Part shown: piece by piece, positions 9,567 to 18,462 of the stretch
How positions within the stretch are numbered: the first letter of the stretch is position 1
Layout of the letters: the number at the start of each line of letters is the position of its first letter
Origin: Ktedonobacterales bacterium
GTDB lineage: Bacteria; Chloroflexota; Ktedonobacteria; Ktedonobacterales; JADMIN01
Direction: 5' to 3'
DNA length: 64,000 bases
Assembly: GCA_025935195.1 (NCBI GenBank)
Contig: JAICVS010000003.1
Coordinates: forward strand, 1 to 64,000
Position numbers and translations under genes: made by a program
The notes under the pieces: generated by a model
What the model was told of the DNA's origin: nothing
Database searches by the model: none
The model's input: the letters and a program-made list of their open reading frames with translations, nothing else

Positions 9567-10898
9567 TCACGACAGCGGCAGCGTGAAGCGGAAATCGCTG
9601 CCCGCCGGCGTCGTGGTGGATGAGGCTTCCAGCCAGAGCCGCCCGCCCATGCGTTCCACCAGATGATGGCTGACGAACAGCCCCAGCCCCAAGCCGGAGA
9701 GGTTGCGGCGCTCCGATTCCGCCGCGTGGTAGAGGTATTCGAAGATGCGCTCGCGGTCGTCCGCCGCCACGCCGATGCCCGCATCGCGCACCGAGACCAG
9801 CGCCATGCCATCCTCGCGGCGCATCACTAGTGTGATCGCGCCGCCGCTGGGGCTGTGGCGCGCGGCGTTGTCAAGCAGATCGCGCAACACCTGCTCCACG
9901 CGGGCGGCATCCCATGTGCCGGCCAGCGGCTCCACGGGCGCCGAGACGACGAACTCATGTTGCGGGAAGAGCGAGCGCCGCCGCTCTATCACCCGCGAGG
10001 CGATGGCTTGCAGCTCGGCGTGCGCTGGCAGCAGCTCCAGGGCGCCGCGATGGATGCGCGAGGCGTCGAGTAGCTCGCCGATCATCTCGGCCATGCGCAT
10101 ACTCTGCTGCTCGATGGCTTCCACCGAGCGCCGCATGCTGTCAGGCAGCGGCGTCTTGCGCGCCTGTCGCGCGAGGAGCTGGGCGTAGCCCTTGATCGAA
10201 GTGAGCGGGCTGCGCAGCTCGTGCGCCGCCAGCGAGATGTATTCGTCGCGGGCGCGCGCTTCGTGCGCCGCCTGATCGGCGAGTCGCGCGCGGTCGAGCA
10301 GGGCGGCCAGGTGATCGAGGACGAGCTGCCAACGTGCGGAGATCGCCGCCATCACTGTGCCGGGCGCATCCTCCCCGGTCTCTGTGGCGGCAATGAGGAC
10401 GCCCGTGAGCACGCCGTCCGGCCCGATCAAGGGGACGCAGCGCGCGCCGTGTGCGGTGGCAGACAGGTGACGGCCGAGCACCCGCTCGTCCACATCCGCG
10501 CCGAAGCCGAGCGTCTTGACCGGCCCGCTGTGAACGGCGTTCTCCGGCCGCGTGCCCTGCTCGGCAAGCGTGATCAGCTCTTCCCCACGCGGCGCGAGCA
10601 GGCGCAGGCCGCGCGTGTCCGGCAGGAGGCGCGCGCCGATGGCGAGCGCGCGGTCGAGCGCGGCATCCAGCGGCAGCGGCGCGACGAGCAGGCGCGAAAG
10701 GGCGGCGATTGCCGCCAGCGTATCGCCAGTATCGCCAGTATCGCCAGTATCGCGCGACTGGGCATCGCGTGGCTTGCGGCGTCCCCCGGCGGTCTCGGCC
10801 GCGCCGTCTGCCGACGATGGCGCCGATCCTTCCCTTCCCGCAGCGGCATGGACGCCCAGATCACGCTCATCTGCTGCTTGCTGCTGGCGCACGAGCAT
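9567..10898 (-). CDS. Sensor histidine kinase (GAF-like + HisKA + HATPase_c)
   Basis: YISLAAHELRSPLTSIKGYAQLLARQ (H-box), LRDLLDNAARHSPSGGAI (N-box), GLGLGLFVSHHLVERMGGRLW (G-box). Confidence 0.9.
   Translation of the reverse strand: MLVRQQQAADERDLGVHAAAGREGSAPSSADGAAETAGGRRKPRDAQSRDTGDTGDTGDTLAAIAALSRLLVAPLPLDAALDRALAIGARLLPDTRGLRLLAPRGEELITLAEQGTRPENAVHSGPVKTLGFGADVDERVLGRHLSATAHGARCVPLIGPDGVLTGVLIAATETGEDAPGTVMAAISARWQLVLDHLAALLDRARLADQAAHEARARDEYISLAAHELRSPLTSIKGYAQLLARQARKTPLPDSMRRSVEAIEQQSMRMAEMIGELLDASRIHRGALELLPAHAELQAIASRVIERRRSLFPQHEFVVSAPVEPLAGTWDAARVEQVLRDLLDNAARHSPSGGAITLVMRREDGMALVSVRDAGIGVAADDRERIFEYLYHAAESERRNLSGLGLGLFVSHHLVERMGGRLWLEASSTTTPAGSDFRFTLPLS
10720..10752. repeat. 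In-frame 9-bp tandem repeat (TATCGCCAG)n, ~3.7 copies
   Basis: gtatcgccagtatcgccagtatcgccagtatcgc; encodes DTGDTGDTGDT in the kinase. Confidence 0.95.
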
Positions 10899-11087
10899 CC
10901 CTCCCCAGATGACGGCATTTTTGCTATAGCGGACGAACGCACGAAACATGCCATAGGTGACAGATGGCGCATGCCCTCTGGTACGTACGCGCGCATGGGT
11001 GTACAATTGGTCACATTCCAGCGACGGACGGGCGGCGATGGCCGCGGCGGATGTCAGTGGGCGGGTTGGCGGGAGTCTATACGTATT

Positions 11088-12440
11088 ATGAAGTGCCCGA
11101 ACTGCGGCGGGACCGCGTTTGCCGGCAATCGCTGCCGGCAGTGTGGCTTTCTGATCAGGCAGGGCGACGCGCGCGGCAGGCCAAGCGGCTCGCTCGGCCA
11201 GGCACGACCTGGCGCTGGCGCGAGCGGCCAGGAGCGGCGGTCGGGCACGCTCGCGGACTTCTTCTCACCCAAGTCTCCCAAAGCGGCAAAGCCGCCCAAG
11301 CCGCCTAACGGTCCAGTACGCGGCCCGGCCGTGCGCTCCCAGCCTCGGCTGGGCAGGCGCCGTGGTAGCGCTCCACAGGCGTCGCCGCCCACTGGACCCA
11401 TGCGCCCATCTATGCCGCCCACGCCGCCCGCGCCACCCACACCGCGCCCGCCGATGCGCTCGCCCCGCACATCAGGATCGCTGGACCAGTTTGGTGTCGC
11501 CGTGTCGCCGGAAGGCTGGGACGACATCCCGTCACGCTGGGACGAAGGCCTGCGTTACGCGCCAGATGCGGACATGGTGGAAAGCTGGGACGATCTGCTG
11601 CCGGCCGGCCCGCCGGCGCAGCCGCTAGAGCCGGCGCAACCTATGGGACGACCAGACAACGGTGTCAGCTCTGGCTCGCTCTCCGGCGCGCGCAACCGCG
11701 CGCCGATGGTGCCGCTCGAAGATATGGCGCGGCTGCCGTTGGGCCAGTGGGTGCCAGGCATGCCGATCCCCCGCCCGATCTCGCGCACACGTGCGGTGGC
11801 GGTGGCGGCGGGCCGGCTCACCTCGAACACGATGCTGATCTCGCTGATCCTGCTCATCCTGGCGATTCCTGTCTACATGGGCATCACGAAGCTGGGCCTG
11901 CTGAACCCGAAAACGACCACGACCGCCGCGCCGCGCACGCTCGTGCCGACACCGGCGCTGGCCAAGGGCTTCACCGGCTTCCAGACCACGGAATTCGCCA
12001 TGGCGTACCCGGCGGCGTGGCAGCTCACCGCGACGGACGCCCCGCTCAACAGCGGGGAGGTGCTGCATCTGGAGCGGTTCACCGGCGTCCCCGGCCCCGC
12101 CGACACCTCGCTGACGGTGGCGACGATCGCCGCCTACCCGGCCGATCTGCTTGAAAGCCGCATGGACCCTATCGCGCGGCAACTGCGCGCCGACCAGACG
12201 TTGAGCGCGACCGCCGAGCGCACCGTCACCTACAACGGCATCCGCTGGACCGAGAAGGACTATCAGCAGACGGTGGTGAAGGGCAACGCCACTGTGACGC
12301 TCACGCTGCGCGTGCTGGCAATAGATAAGGCCGCCACCTCCTACTTTGTGATCGCCGTCGCCCCCAGCAGTGCCTTCGCCAGCGCCAACGCCGACACCTT
12401 CGAGCCGATCTTGGCCTCGCTGCGCTTCCCCAAGGGATGA
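11088..12440 (+). CDS. Zinc-ribbon/proline-rich/TM protein with C-terminal PsbP-like domain
   Basis: MKCPNCGGTAFAGNRCRQCGFLIRQG; TM LISLILLILAIPVYMGI; C-term TEFAMAYPAAWQLT...ASLRFPKG; start chosen at the zinc ribbon. Confidence 0.7.
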   Translation: MKCPNCGGTAFAGNRCRQCGFLIRQGDARGRPSGSLGQARPGAGASGQERRSGTLADFFSPKSPKAAKPPKPPNGPVRGPAVRSQPRLGRRRGSAPQASPPTGPMRPSMPPTPPAPPTPRPPMRSPRTSGSLDQFGVAVSPEGWDDIPSRWDEGLRYAPDADMVESWDDLLPAGPPAQPLEPAQPMGRPDNGVSSGSLSGARNRAPMVPLEDMARLPLGQWVPGMPIPRPISRTRAVAVAAGRLTSNTMLISLILLILAIPVYMGITKLGLLNPKTTTTAAPRTLVPTPALAKGFTGFQTTEFAMAYPAAWQLTATDAPLNSGEVLHLERFTGVPGPADTSLTVATIAAYPADLLESRMDPIARQLRADQTLSATAERTVTYNGIRWTEKDYQQTVVKGNATVTLTLRVLAIDKAATSYFVIAVAPSSAFASANADTFEPILASLRFPKG

Positions 12441-12487
12441 CACCATGCGGCTGATACTACGCGGCTGATACTATTCGCTGATACTAT

Positions 12488-13165
12488 TCAAGGCGCGGAG
12501 TCGGGGCGCTGGAACCGCTCCCAATCGGCGGCGAAGCGGGCGACCGCCGTGTTCGTGAGGGGATCGGCGGCGAGCGCGCGGATGATCTCCGGCGCGGCGG
12601 TGATGTCGCCGCCGCCGGCCAGCAGCGCCTCCGTCACCTCATCAGCGGACTTGAGGCTGGCGACCAGCAGGCGGGCGTCACTGTGTTGCGCGGCGATCAG
12701 GCGTGCCATCGCGCCGAGACGCGCCGGGGCGTCAACGCCGGCGCGGCGCAGCCGGCCGAAGTATGGGATGACCCAGGCGGCGCCGGCCAGCAGCGCGCAG
12801 TAGGCCTGGGCGACGGAGGCGACGGCCGTGAAGGAGAGGCGTGCGCCATCCTCGCGCAGAGCGTGCGCCGCCTCCAGCCCGTCCGAGGTCAGCGGCAGCT
12901 TGACGACGACGCGGGACGGCTCCAGTTCGACGTAGCGCAGGGCGGCGGCGCGCAACTCCTCGGCGCTGGCGGCCGACGGCTGCATGAAGACCGGGCCGGG
13001 GCAGATGTCCAGCAGGCCGCGCGCGATCTCGCGGTCGGTCGCCCGCTGGCCGCGCTCACGGGCGGCCAGCAGGATGCTGGGGTTGGTGGTCGCGCCGGTG
13101 ATGGGGAAGACGGCGCGCAGCGCGGCCACGTCGTCGAGATGGGCTGAGTCCGCGAAGAGCGCCAT
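12488..13165 (-). CDS. Transaldolase / fructose-6-phosphate aldolase family protein
   Basis: MALFADSAHLDDVAALRAVFPITGATTNPSILLAA; VVVKLPLTSDGLEAAHAL; TAVASVAQAYCALLAGAAWVIPYFGRL. Confidence 0.88.
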   Translation of the reverse strand: MALFADSAHLDDVAALRAVFPITGATTNPSILLAARERGQRATDREIARGLLDICPGPVFMQPSAASAEELRAAALRYVELEPSRVVVKLPLTSDGLEAAHALREDGARLSFTAVASVAQAYCALLAGAAWVIPYFGRLRRAGVDAPARLGAMARLIAAQHSDARLLVASLKSADEVTEALLAGGGDITAAPEIIRALAADPLTNTAVARFAADWERFQRPDSAP

Positions 13166-13191
13166 AGCGACGCCTCTTTTCTCGCTTGCGA

Positions 13192-14052
13192 TCAGATGCC
13201 GCCGAGCAGGGGGTAATGGAAGGGGCGCCCCTGGAACGCCTGGATGGCGCCGTAGATGCCGAAGCCGATCTCGACGAGGACGAGCGCGATAAGGAGCAAC
13301 CAGCCGCAGGTGAGGCCGAGGATGGGGAGCGCGGTGAGCCGCAGGCGCTTGCTGGCCGCCGCGCCCGCGAACCCCAGCACGAAGATCAGGAAGATCGGCA
13401 GCGCGACGAAGACGCCGACGGCCGAGACGAGCAGGTGAAAGAAGAACGCCTGTTTGCCCTGGTGAGAAGCATAGGGCGAGCTATTCCTGGCGGCGAGCCA
13501 GACGACGAAGGGCAGGATCAGCGGCGCGAAGAAGACGCTGAGGTGGCAGAACCCGGCCAGGATGCGCTCGCTATCCGGAATGCCGGAGGGATGCGCGATG
13601 GCGGACGGCGGGTAATAGCCGTAGCCATAGCCCGGTGGCGGTGGGGCATAGCCCGGTGGCGGTGGGGCATAACCGCCCGGAGCGTACGGTCCCCAGGGCG
13701 GCGCAGCGCCGGGCGGTGGTGGGGGAGGGGCATATCCAGCAGGCTCCGGCGAGACCGCGAAGGGCGGCGCGCGCAGGTCCGGCCGGCGCGCGAGGATGGC
13801 GTCGAGCAGGCGGCGCGCGTCCGGCGGATCGGCGGGTGTGAGGGAAACGGTGCGCCCCGGCAGGCCCAGCGAGACGAAGGGCGCGGCCGCGTCGCCGGCC
13901 AGCCTGACGTGCCGCAGCGCCGCCAGCGGGTAGACCTGATCGGCGCCCGCCAGCCGGTCCGGCCAGAGGTCGAGCGTGCCGCTGTCGCGCAGGGCGATGG
14001 AGAGCAACGGCGCCGGCTGTCCCGACGCAGATGGTGATGTAGCGTCCATCAC
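13192..14052 (-). CDS. DUF4870-family membrane protein with Pro/Gly-rich linker
   Basis: ERILAGFCHLSVFFAPLILPFVVWLAARNSSPYASHQGKQAFFFHLLV; YAPPPPGYAPPPPGYGYG linker. Confidence 0.8.
   Translation of the reverse strand: MMDATSPSASGQPAPLLSIALRDSGTLDLWPDRLAGADQVYPLAALRHVRLAGDAAAPFVSLGLPGRTVSLTPADPPDARRLLDAILARRPDLRAPPFAVSPEPAGYAPPPPPPGAAPPWGPYAPGGYAPPPPGYAPPPPGYGYGYYPPSAIAHPSGIPDSERILAGFCHLSVFFAPLILPFVVWLAARNSSPYASHQGKQAFFFHLLVSAVGVFVALPIFLIFVLGFAGAAASKRLRLTALPILGLTCGWLLLIALVLVEIGFGIYGAIQAFQGRPFHYPLLGGI
13627..13671. repeat. 21-bp tandem duplication coding for GYAPPPP
   Basis: catagcccggtggcggtgggg x2. Confidence 0.9.
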
Positions 14053-14054
14053 AG

Positions 14055-15200
14055 TCAGCCTCCCAGCGCGCGGGCGATGACGACGCGCTGAATCTGGTTG
14101 GTGCCTTCGTAGATCTGGCAGATCTTGGCGTCGCGCATCATGCGCTCGACGGGGAACTCTTTCATGTATCCGTAGCCGCCGAGCACCTGGATGGCGTCGT
14201 TGGTGACTTCGATGGCGATGTCGGAGGCGTAGGTCTTGGCGATGGCGGACTCACGGCTGAAGCGCGACACGCCGGCGTCCATCAGCTCGCCGGCATGGTA
14301 GACCAGGCGGCGCGCGGCCTCGACTTTGATGTCCATGTCGGCGAGCATGAACTGGACGGCCTGGTTGTCGAAGATCGGCTTGCCGAACTGGACGCGCTGT
14401 TTGGCGTACTGGACGGCGAAATCGAGCGCGCCCTGGGCGATGCCGAGCGCCTGGGCGGCGATGCCGGGGCGGGTGCGGTCGAGGGTGGCAAGGGCGATCT
14501 TGAAGCCCTCGCCCTCTTTGCCGAGCAGGTTCGCGGCGGGGATGGCGCAGTCTTCGAAGACCAGCTCGCCGGTCTGGGAGCCGCGGATGCCCATCTTGTT
14601 CTCGATCTTGCCGAGGTGGAAGCCGGGGGTGCCGTCCTCGACGACGAAGGCGGAGATGCCGCGCGTGCCGGTGGCGGAGGGGTCGGTGACGGCGAAGACG
14701 GTGTTGATGTGGGCGATGCCGGCGTTGGTGATGAAGTGCTTGAGGCCGTTCAAGACGTAGGTGTCGCCGCGACGCTCGGCTTTGGTGCGCATGGCGCCGG
14801 CATCGGAGCCGGAGCCGGGCTCGGTGAGCGCGTAGGCGGCGAGCCATTCGCCGGTGGCGAGCCTGGGGATGAAGCGCTGCTTCTGTTCCTCAGTGCCGGC
14901 GAGCAGGATGGGCAGCGCGCCGAGCTGCTGGACGCAGAGCAGGAGCGCGGTGGTGGCGCAGGCTTTGGCTAGCTCCTCGATGGTCATGAGGATGCTGACC
15001 TCGCTGGAGCCGAGGCCGCCGTACTGCTCGGGGAAGGGCATGGCGAGGATGTCCTGCTTGGCGAGCAGCTCCTTCATATCCCAGGGAAACGCGCCCTCGG
15101 CGTCAATCTGGGCGGCGCGCGGGGCGACTTGTTCACGGGCGAGGTCGCGCACCATCTCGATCAGCATTTGTTCTTCGGAAGAAGCTCGCTCGACGGCCAT
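14055..15200 (-). CDS. Acyl-CoA dehydrogenase
   Basis: MAVERASSEEQMLIEMVRDLAREQVAPRAAQ...AYALTEPGSGSDAGAM...QVLGGYGYMKEFPVERMMRDAKICQIYEGTNQIQRVVIAR. Confidence 0.95.
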   Translation of the reverse strand: MAVERASSEEQMLIEMVRDLAREQVAPRAAQIDAEGAFPWDMKELLAKQDILAMPFPEQYGGLGSSEVSILMTIEELAKACATTALLLCVQQLGALPILLAGTEEQKQRFIPRLATGEWLAAYALTEPGSGSDAGAMRTKAERRGDTYVLNGLKHFITNAGIAHINTVFAVTDPSATGTRGISAFVVEDGTPGFHLGKIENKMGIRGSQTGELVFEDCAIPAANLLGKEGEGFKIALATLDRTRPGIAAQALGIAQGALDFAVQYAKQRVQFGKPIFDNQAVQFMLADMDIKVEAARRLVYHAGELMDAGVSRFSRESAIAKTYASDIAIEVTNDAIQVLGGYGYMKEFPVERMMRDAKICQIYEGTNQIQRVVIARALGG

Positions 15201-15358
15201 GTGAAACGCTCCTTTGCGTCTACGGTACAGATGGGTGTGGTGCGGCGCCGTGTGGGAATGAGCCCGCCAGGGCGCGGATGCGCGGCCGGTAAGGGCCGTG
15301 GTGATTATACGATAGGGGCGGTGGCGCGACGGTGAAGGGCGAGTGCGGCGCGATGCAC

Positions 15359-15416
15359 GCTCGCGGCACTGAAGTGCCGGCGCACGGCACGGCTGGGGCT
15401 GAATCCCTACGGATGC
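15359..15416 (+). repeat. Hairpin repeat family B, copy 1
   Basis: GCTCGCGGCACTGAAGTGCCGGCGCACG...GGGGCTGAATCCCTACGGATGC; near-identical to 36656-36710. Confidence 0.85.
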
Positions 15417-15423
15417 TCGGCGC

Positions 15424-15700
15424 GGCAATGTTCACCAGAGAGGTCAACATTGCCGTTTTTGCCGCTTTTCGATGTTGCATCGGGCGCATCCTCCGCGCGA
15501 ATCCGCAATTCAAGCGGCTTTGCCGCTCCCGTGAACGTGACATTGCGCGTTCTGGGCGGCAAAAGCGGCAACGATCTGGCAAGAAACGGCAAGATGTGGC
15601 AACGGATGGCAATGCCGGCGGCAAAAACGGCAAGGGTACGCGGGGAGATATGGGACATTTCACACCTCCTGTGGACTGACTCGTCGTCATTTGCCGCCGC
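15424..15700. repeat. Dispersed repeat family G (GGCAA/TTGCC-rich), copy 2
   Basis: GGCAATGTT..AACATTGCCGTTTTTGCCG(C/T)TTTTCGAT plus phased GGCAA array; similar to 36768-37125. Confidence 0.85.
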
Positions 15701-15729
15701 CCCGGCATGAATGCCGGGGGTAATCCCGG
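15701..15729 (+). repeat. Hairpin repeat family A, copy 1
   Basis: CCCGGCA-TGAA-TGCCGGGGGTAATCCCGG. Confidence 0.85.
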
Positions 15730-15810
15730 TTCGGCGCCACGCTGATAGAACTAATTTACCATAAACGAGCATGGATAGCAAGGGCGTAAGGGGCCAGCGG
15801 CGTATGGGAC

Positions 15811-15869
15811 GGCCGGCGATTGAAATCGCGCCTGGAGGGCGTGCCGCCGCGACGTCCGCCGTCGCGGAC
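15811..15869 (+). repeat. Hairpin repeat family C, copy 1
   Basis: GGCCGGCGATTGAAATCGCGCCTGGAGGGCGTGCCGCCGCGACGTCCGCCGTCGCGGAC. Confidence 0.85.
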
Positions 15870-15954
15870 TCGAGAGAGAGGAAAGCGGTGGGCGAGGGTG
15901 GTTCCCTCACCCATCCGCCGTCTCGCGCGGAATTCCGGTGCGGCGTCGGGCGCA

Positions 15955-16030
15955 GGCGATGCGGGCGGGCGAGCGGGCGGACGGTTGAACTGACGGCGAT
16001 GCGGGCGGGCGCAGGCGATGCGGGCGGGCG
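15955..16030. repeat. Three copies of GGCGATGCGGGCGGGCG
   Basis: 17-mer at 15955, 15995 and 16014. Confidence 0.85.
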
Positions 16031-16034
16031 CGGG

Positions 16035-16305
16035 GGGCGCTCGGCGTAGCGGTAGAACGCCCGCTCGCTCGCTGGGATACTGCCCCCATTGGGCACACAC
16101 CGCCACGGGGATCACCGTACCGCGGCTCAATGCCGCCGCGGGACCGCATGGGGACGCTGGCGCGGCCGGCGCGGCCGGCACAGCCGGGCACCTCCTGCTG
16201 GTACACTGTGTTCACCAGCACGTACACGGTCGTCAGAACGGTGTCTACGTCCGACCATTGGGGTGCCTCCTTCGGTAGGCCAGATTCAGCAGCCTCAACC
16301 GTCAC
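16035..16305 (-). pseudogene. Frameshifted remnant of a DDE-transposase N-terminal region
   Basis: Minus strand: VTVEAAESGLPKEAPQWSDVDTVLTTVYVLVNTVYQQ, then in another frame LSRGTVIPVAVCAQWGQYPSERAGVLPLRR; resembles the '(L)SDSEV(I/L)T(V/L)AV.AQ....SER' region of IS4/IS5-like transposases. Confidence 0.5.
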
Positions 16306-16340
16306 CGAGACCCCTTTCCTGTTTCGAGTCAACTTACAGC

Positions 16341-16390
16341 AAACGTTGAAGTGCTGGCGCACGACGACGGGGCTGAAGCTCCACAACCAC
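16341..16390 (+). repeat. Hairpin repeat family B, degenerate copy 3
   Basis: GTTGAAGTGCTGGCGCACGACGACGGGGCTGAAGCTCCAC aligns with family B. Confidence 0.6.
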
Positions 16391-16436
16391 CAGTAACTCA
16401 CGCGGTTTCCAGATGATCGAGGAACGCTGAGACGAG

Positions 16437-17078
16437 ATGCCAGAGAATCTGCAACACCTACCGTTTGATGGCGATGATAGAGAGCCTCACGCCGCATCCG
16501 TGGTCGCGCCCGGCGGCCGGCCCGATCCGCCGCACAGCCCGTGGCGCACGGTCGGCGCGCGTGAGGTGTATCGCAATCCCTGGCTGGCCGTCACCGAATA
16601 CGCGGTCATCCGCCCGGACGGGCAGCCCGGCATCTATGGTGTCGTGGACCCCGGAGATAACGTCTCGGTCGTGCCGCTGGATGATGAGGAGCACGTCTGG
16701 CTGATCGGCGAGTTTCGCTATCCGACGCAGCGCTTCGCCTGGACGCTGCCCAGCGGCAAGGTCGAGGCGGGCGAAGATACGCTGGCGGCGGCGCGGCGCG
16801 AGCTGGCTGAGGAGACCGGCCTGCACGCGGCGGAGTGGGAGATGCTGGGCGCGCACCCACTGAGCGACGGCACTTCGACCCAGATCAGCCACATTTATCT
16901 GGCGCGTGATTTGTGCCAGGGCGAGGCGCGGCCCGAAGGCACCGAGCGGCTTACGCTCAGACGGCTGCCGCTGCGCGAGGCGGTGGAGGCATGCCGTACG
17001 GGCGCCATCACGGATGCTACCGGCGTGCTGGGCATCTGGGGTGCGTGGCTGCGCCTGCATGGCGTCACCGGCTGGTAG
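16437..17078 (+). CDS. NUDIX hydrolase (ADP-ribose pyrophosphatase-like)
   Basis: Nudix box GKVEAGEDTLAAARRELAEETGLHA. Confidence 0.9.
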   Translation: MPENLQHLPFDGDDREPHAASVVAPGGRPDPPHSPWRTVGAREVYRNPWLAVTEYAVIRPDGQPGIYGVVDPGDNVSVVPLDDEEHVWLIGEFRYPTQRFAWTLPSGKVEAGEDTLAAARRELAEETGLHAAEWEMLGAHPLSDGTSTQISHIYLARDLCQGEARPEGTERLTLRRLPLREAVEACRTGAITDATGVLGIWGAWLRLHGVTGW

Positions 17079-17081
17079 TCT

Positions 17082-18410
17082 TCAGGCCATCAGCAGGCCG
17101 CACGCCCAGGCGAAGGTCAGCGCGCCGCCCAGGCAGGCGGAGAAGGCCAGTATGCCCGCGCGCGCGCGCGGCGATCGCTGGCACCGCGCGGCGAGGGGGA
17201 TAGCAAGCGGGAACACTACCAACAGGTAGCGTGGCAGCGAAAACAGGGCATCGAAGTAGGGGCTTTGTGAATCACCTGGGATGGGGTGCAGCGTCAGCGA
17301 GAGGGCCAGCAGGAGCGACGCGCCCGCCCAGACCACGAACGAGGTTGGGATGCGCGCGCCCACGGCCGAGGCGCGCGGCCACAGGAGGGCGCACAGCAGC
17401 GCGAGGGCCAGCGCCAGCACGGCGAGGTCGAATCCCGACCGCAGTGCCGCCAGCGGCTGCGCGGGACGCAGTAGGATGGAGAGGTTGCGCATCACGCCGT
17501 ACCAGGGCCAGTCTAGCTCGCGGCCCCAGATCGCGTACTCGGCGTGTTGCGCTGCCGCGGGTGAGCCGTAGGCATGGCTGAGCACAAGCGCGACGCCGCC
17601 GAGCGCGGAGATGGGCAGCGCGACCGCGCCCGCCACCTGCCAGTTGCGGATGGCGGCCACTCCAGAGCGGCGGTAGGCTTCCAGGGCGAGCGGCACGAGC
17701 AGCAGGATGCCCGGCGCACGGGTGAGGGTCGCGAGCGTGACCAGCACGCCCGCGACCAACCAGCGCTGGCGGCGCATAGCGTACAGCGCGCCTGTGGCGA
17801 GCAGCAGGAAGAACGACTCGGTGTAGCCCGTGGCCAGGAAGAACGCGAGCGGCGAGAGCGCGATGACGATGACCACCCAGCGTGCCAGCGCGCGATCTCC
17901 GGTCTCCTCCGCCACCAGCCGCCTGAGCAACACGAGCGCGGCGAGCGCGCAGAGGTTGGCGATCACGAAGCCGGCCAATGCGACATTGCCGCCCACGAGG
18001 GGCGCGGCGAGACGCTCCAGCAGCGGCAGCAGTGGCCAGAAGGCGGCGCTCGCCGGCAGTGTGTACCCATGCGCGGCGATCCGGGCGTATGAGTCGGCAT
18101 CCCAGGCATGCAGCCAAAACGACGCGAAGACATGGGGCGTCACTGGGTGCGCGTAGCCCACCAGCGTCCATTGTGGCACACCAGATAGCCAGGCGAGCGC
18201 GCAGGCAACGGCCACGAGCGCGAGATGCGCGAGCCACGCGCCGGCCGCGTCATGCCATGCGGCGCTGGCGCGCGCGCGCTCCGCCCATGCCGTCGCTTGC
18301 CCTAGCCATGCACCCAGCCGCGGCGCCCTGGCTCCGGCTGTTGTCTCCCTCACCGCCACCGCTCGCCATCCTCTCAGGGAATCCATGCTCTGTGGGCATC
18401 TTTCGTACAT
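17082..18410 (-). CDS. Polytopic membrane protein, PIG-V-like mannosyltransferase
   Basis: FASFWLHAWDADSYARIAAHGYTLPASAAFWPLLPLLERL; FLATGYTESFFLLLATGALYAMRRQRWLVAGVLVTLATLTRAPG. Confidence 0.75.
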   Translation of the reverse strand: MYERCPQSMDSLRGWRAVAVRETTAGARAPRLGAWLGQATAWAERARASAAWHDAAGAWLAHLALVAVACALAWLSGVPQWTLVGYAHPVTPHVFASFWLHAWDADSYARIAAHGYTLPASAAFWPLLPLLERLAAPLVGGNVALAGFVIANLCALAALVLLRRLVAEETGDRALARWVVIVIALSPLAFFLATGYTESFFLLLATGALYAMRRQRWLVAGVLVTLATLTRAPGILLLVPLALEAYRRSGVAAIRNWQVAGAVALPISALGGVALVLSHAYGSPAAAQHAEYAIWGRELDWPWYGVMRNLSILLRPAQPLAALRSGFDLAVLALALALLCALLWPRASAVGARIPTSFVVWAGASLLLALSLTLHPIPGDSQSPYFDALFSLPRYLLVVFPLAIPLAARCQRSPRARAGILAFSACLGGALTFAWACGLLMA

Positions 18411-18462
18411 GACGGGCGCCCGCGCGAGGTGTAACGGGAATGCGCCCGCATGCCGGCGTGCG

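Noticed and set aside
10221-11087. N-terminal part of ORF 10221-12440
   Set aside because: Overlaps the histidine kinase antisense; real start is placed at the zinc-ribbon Met 11088.
15955-16030. CRISPR-like array
   Set aside because: Three 17-mers with unequal short gaps, no palindromic repeat, no cas genes in the window.
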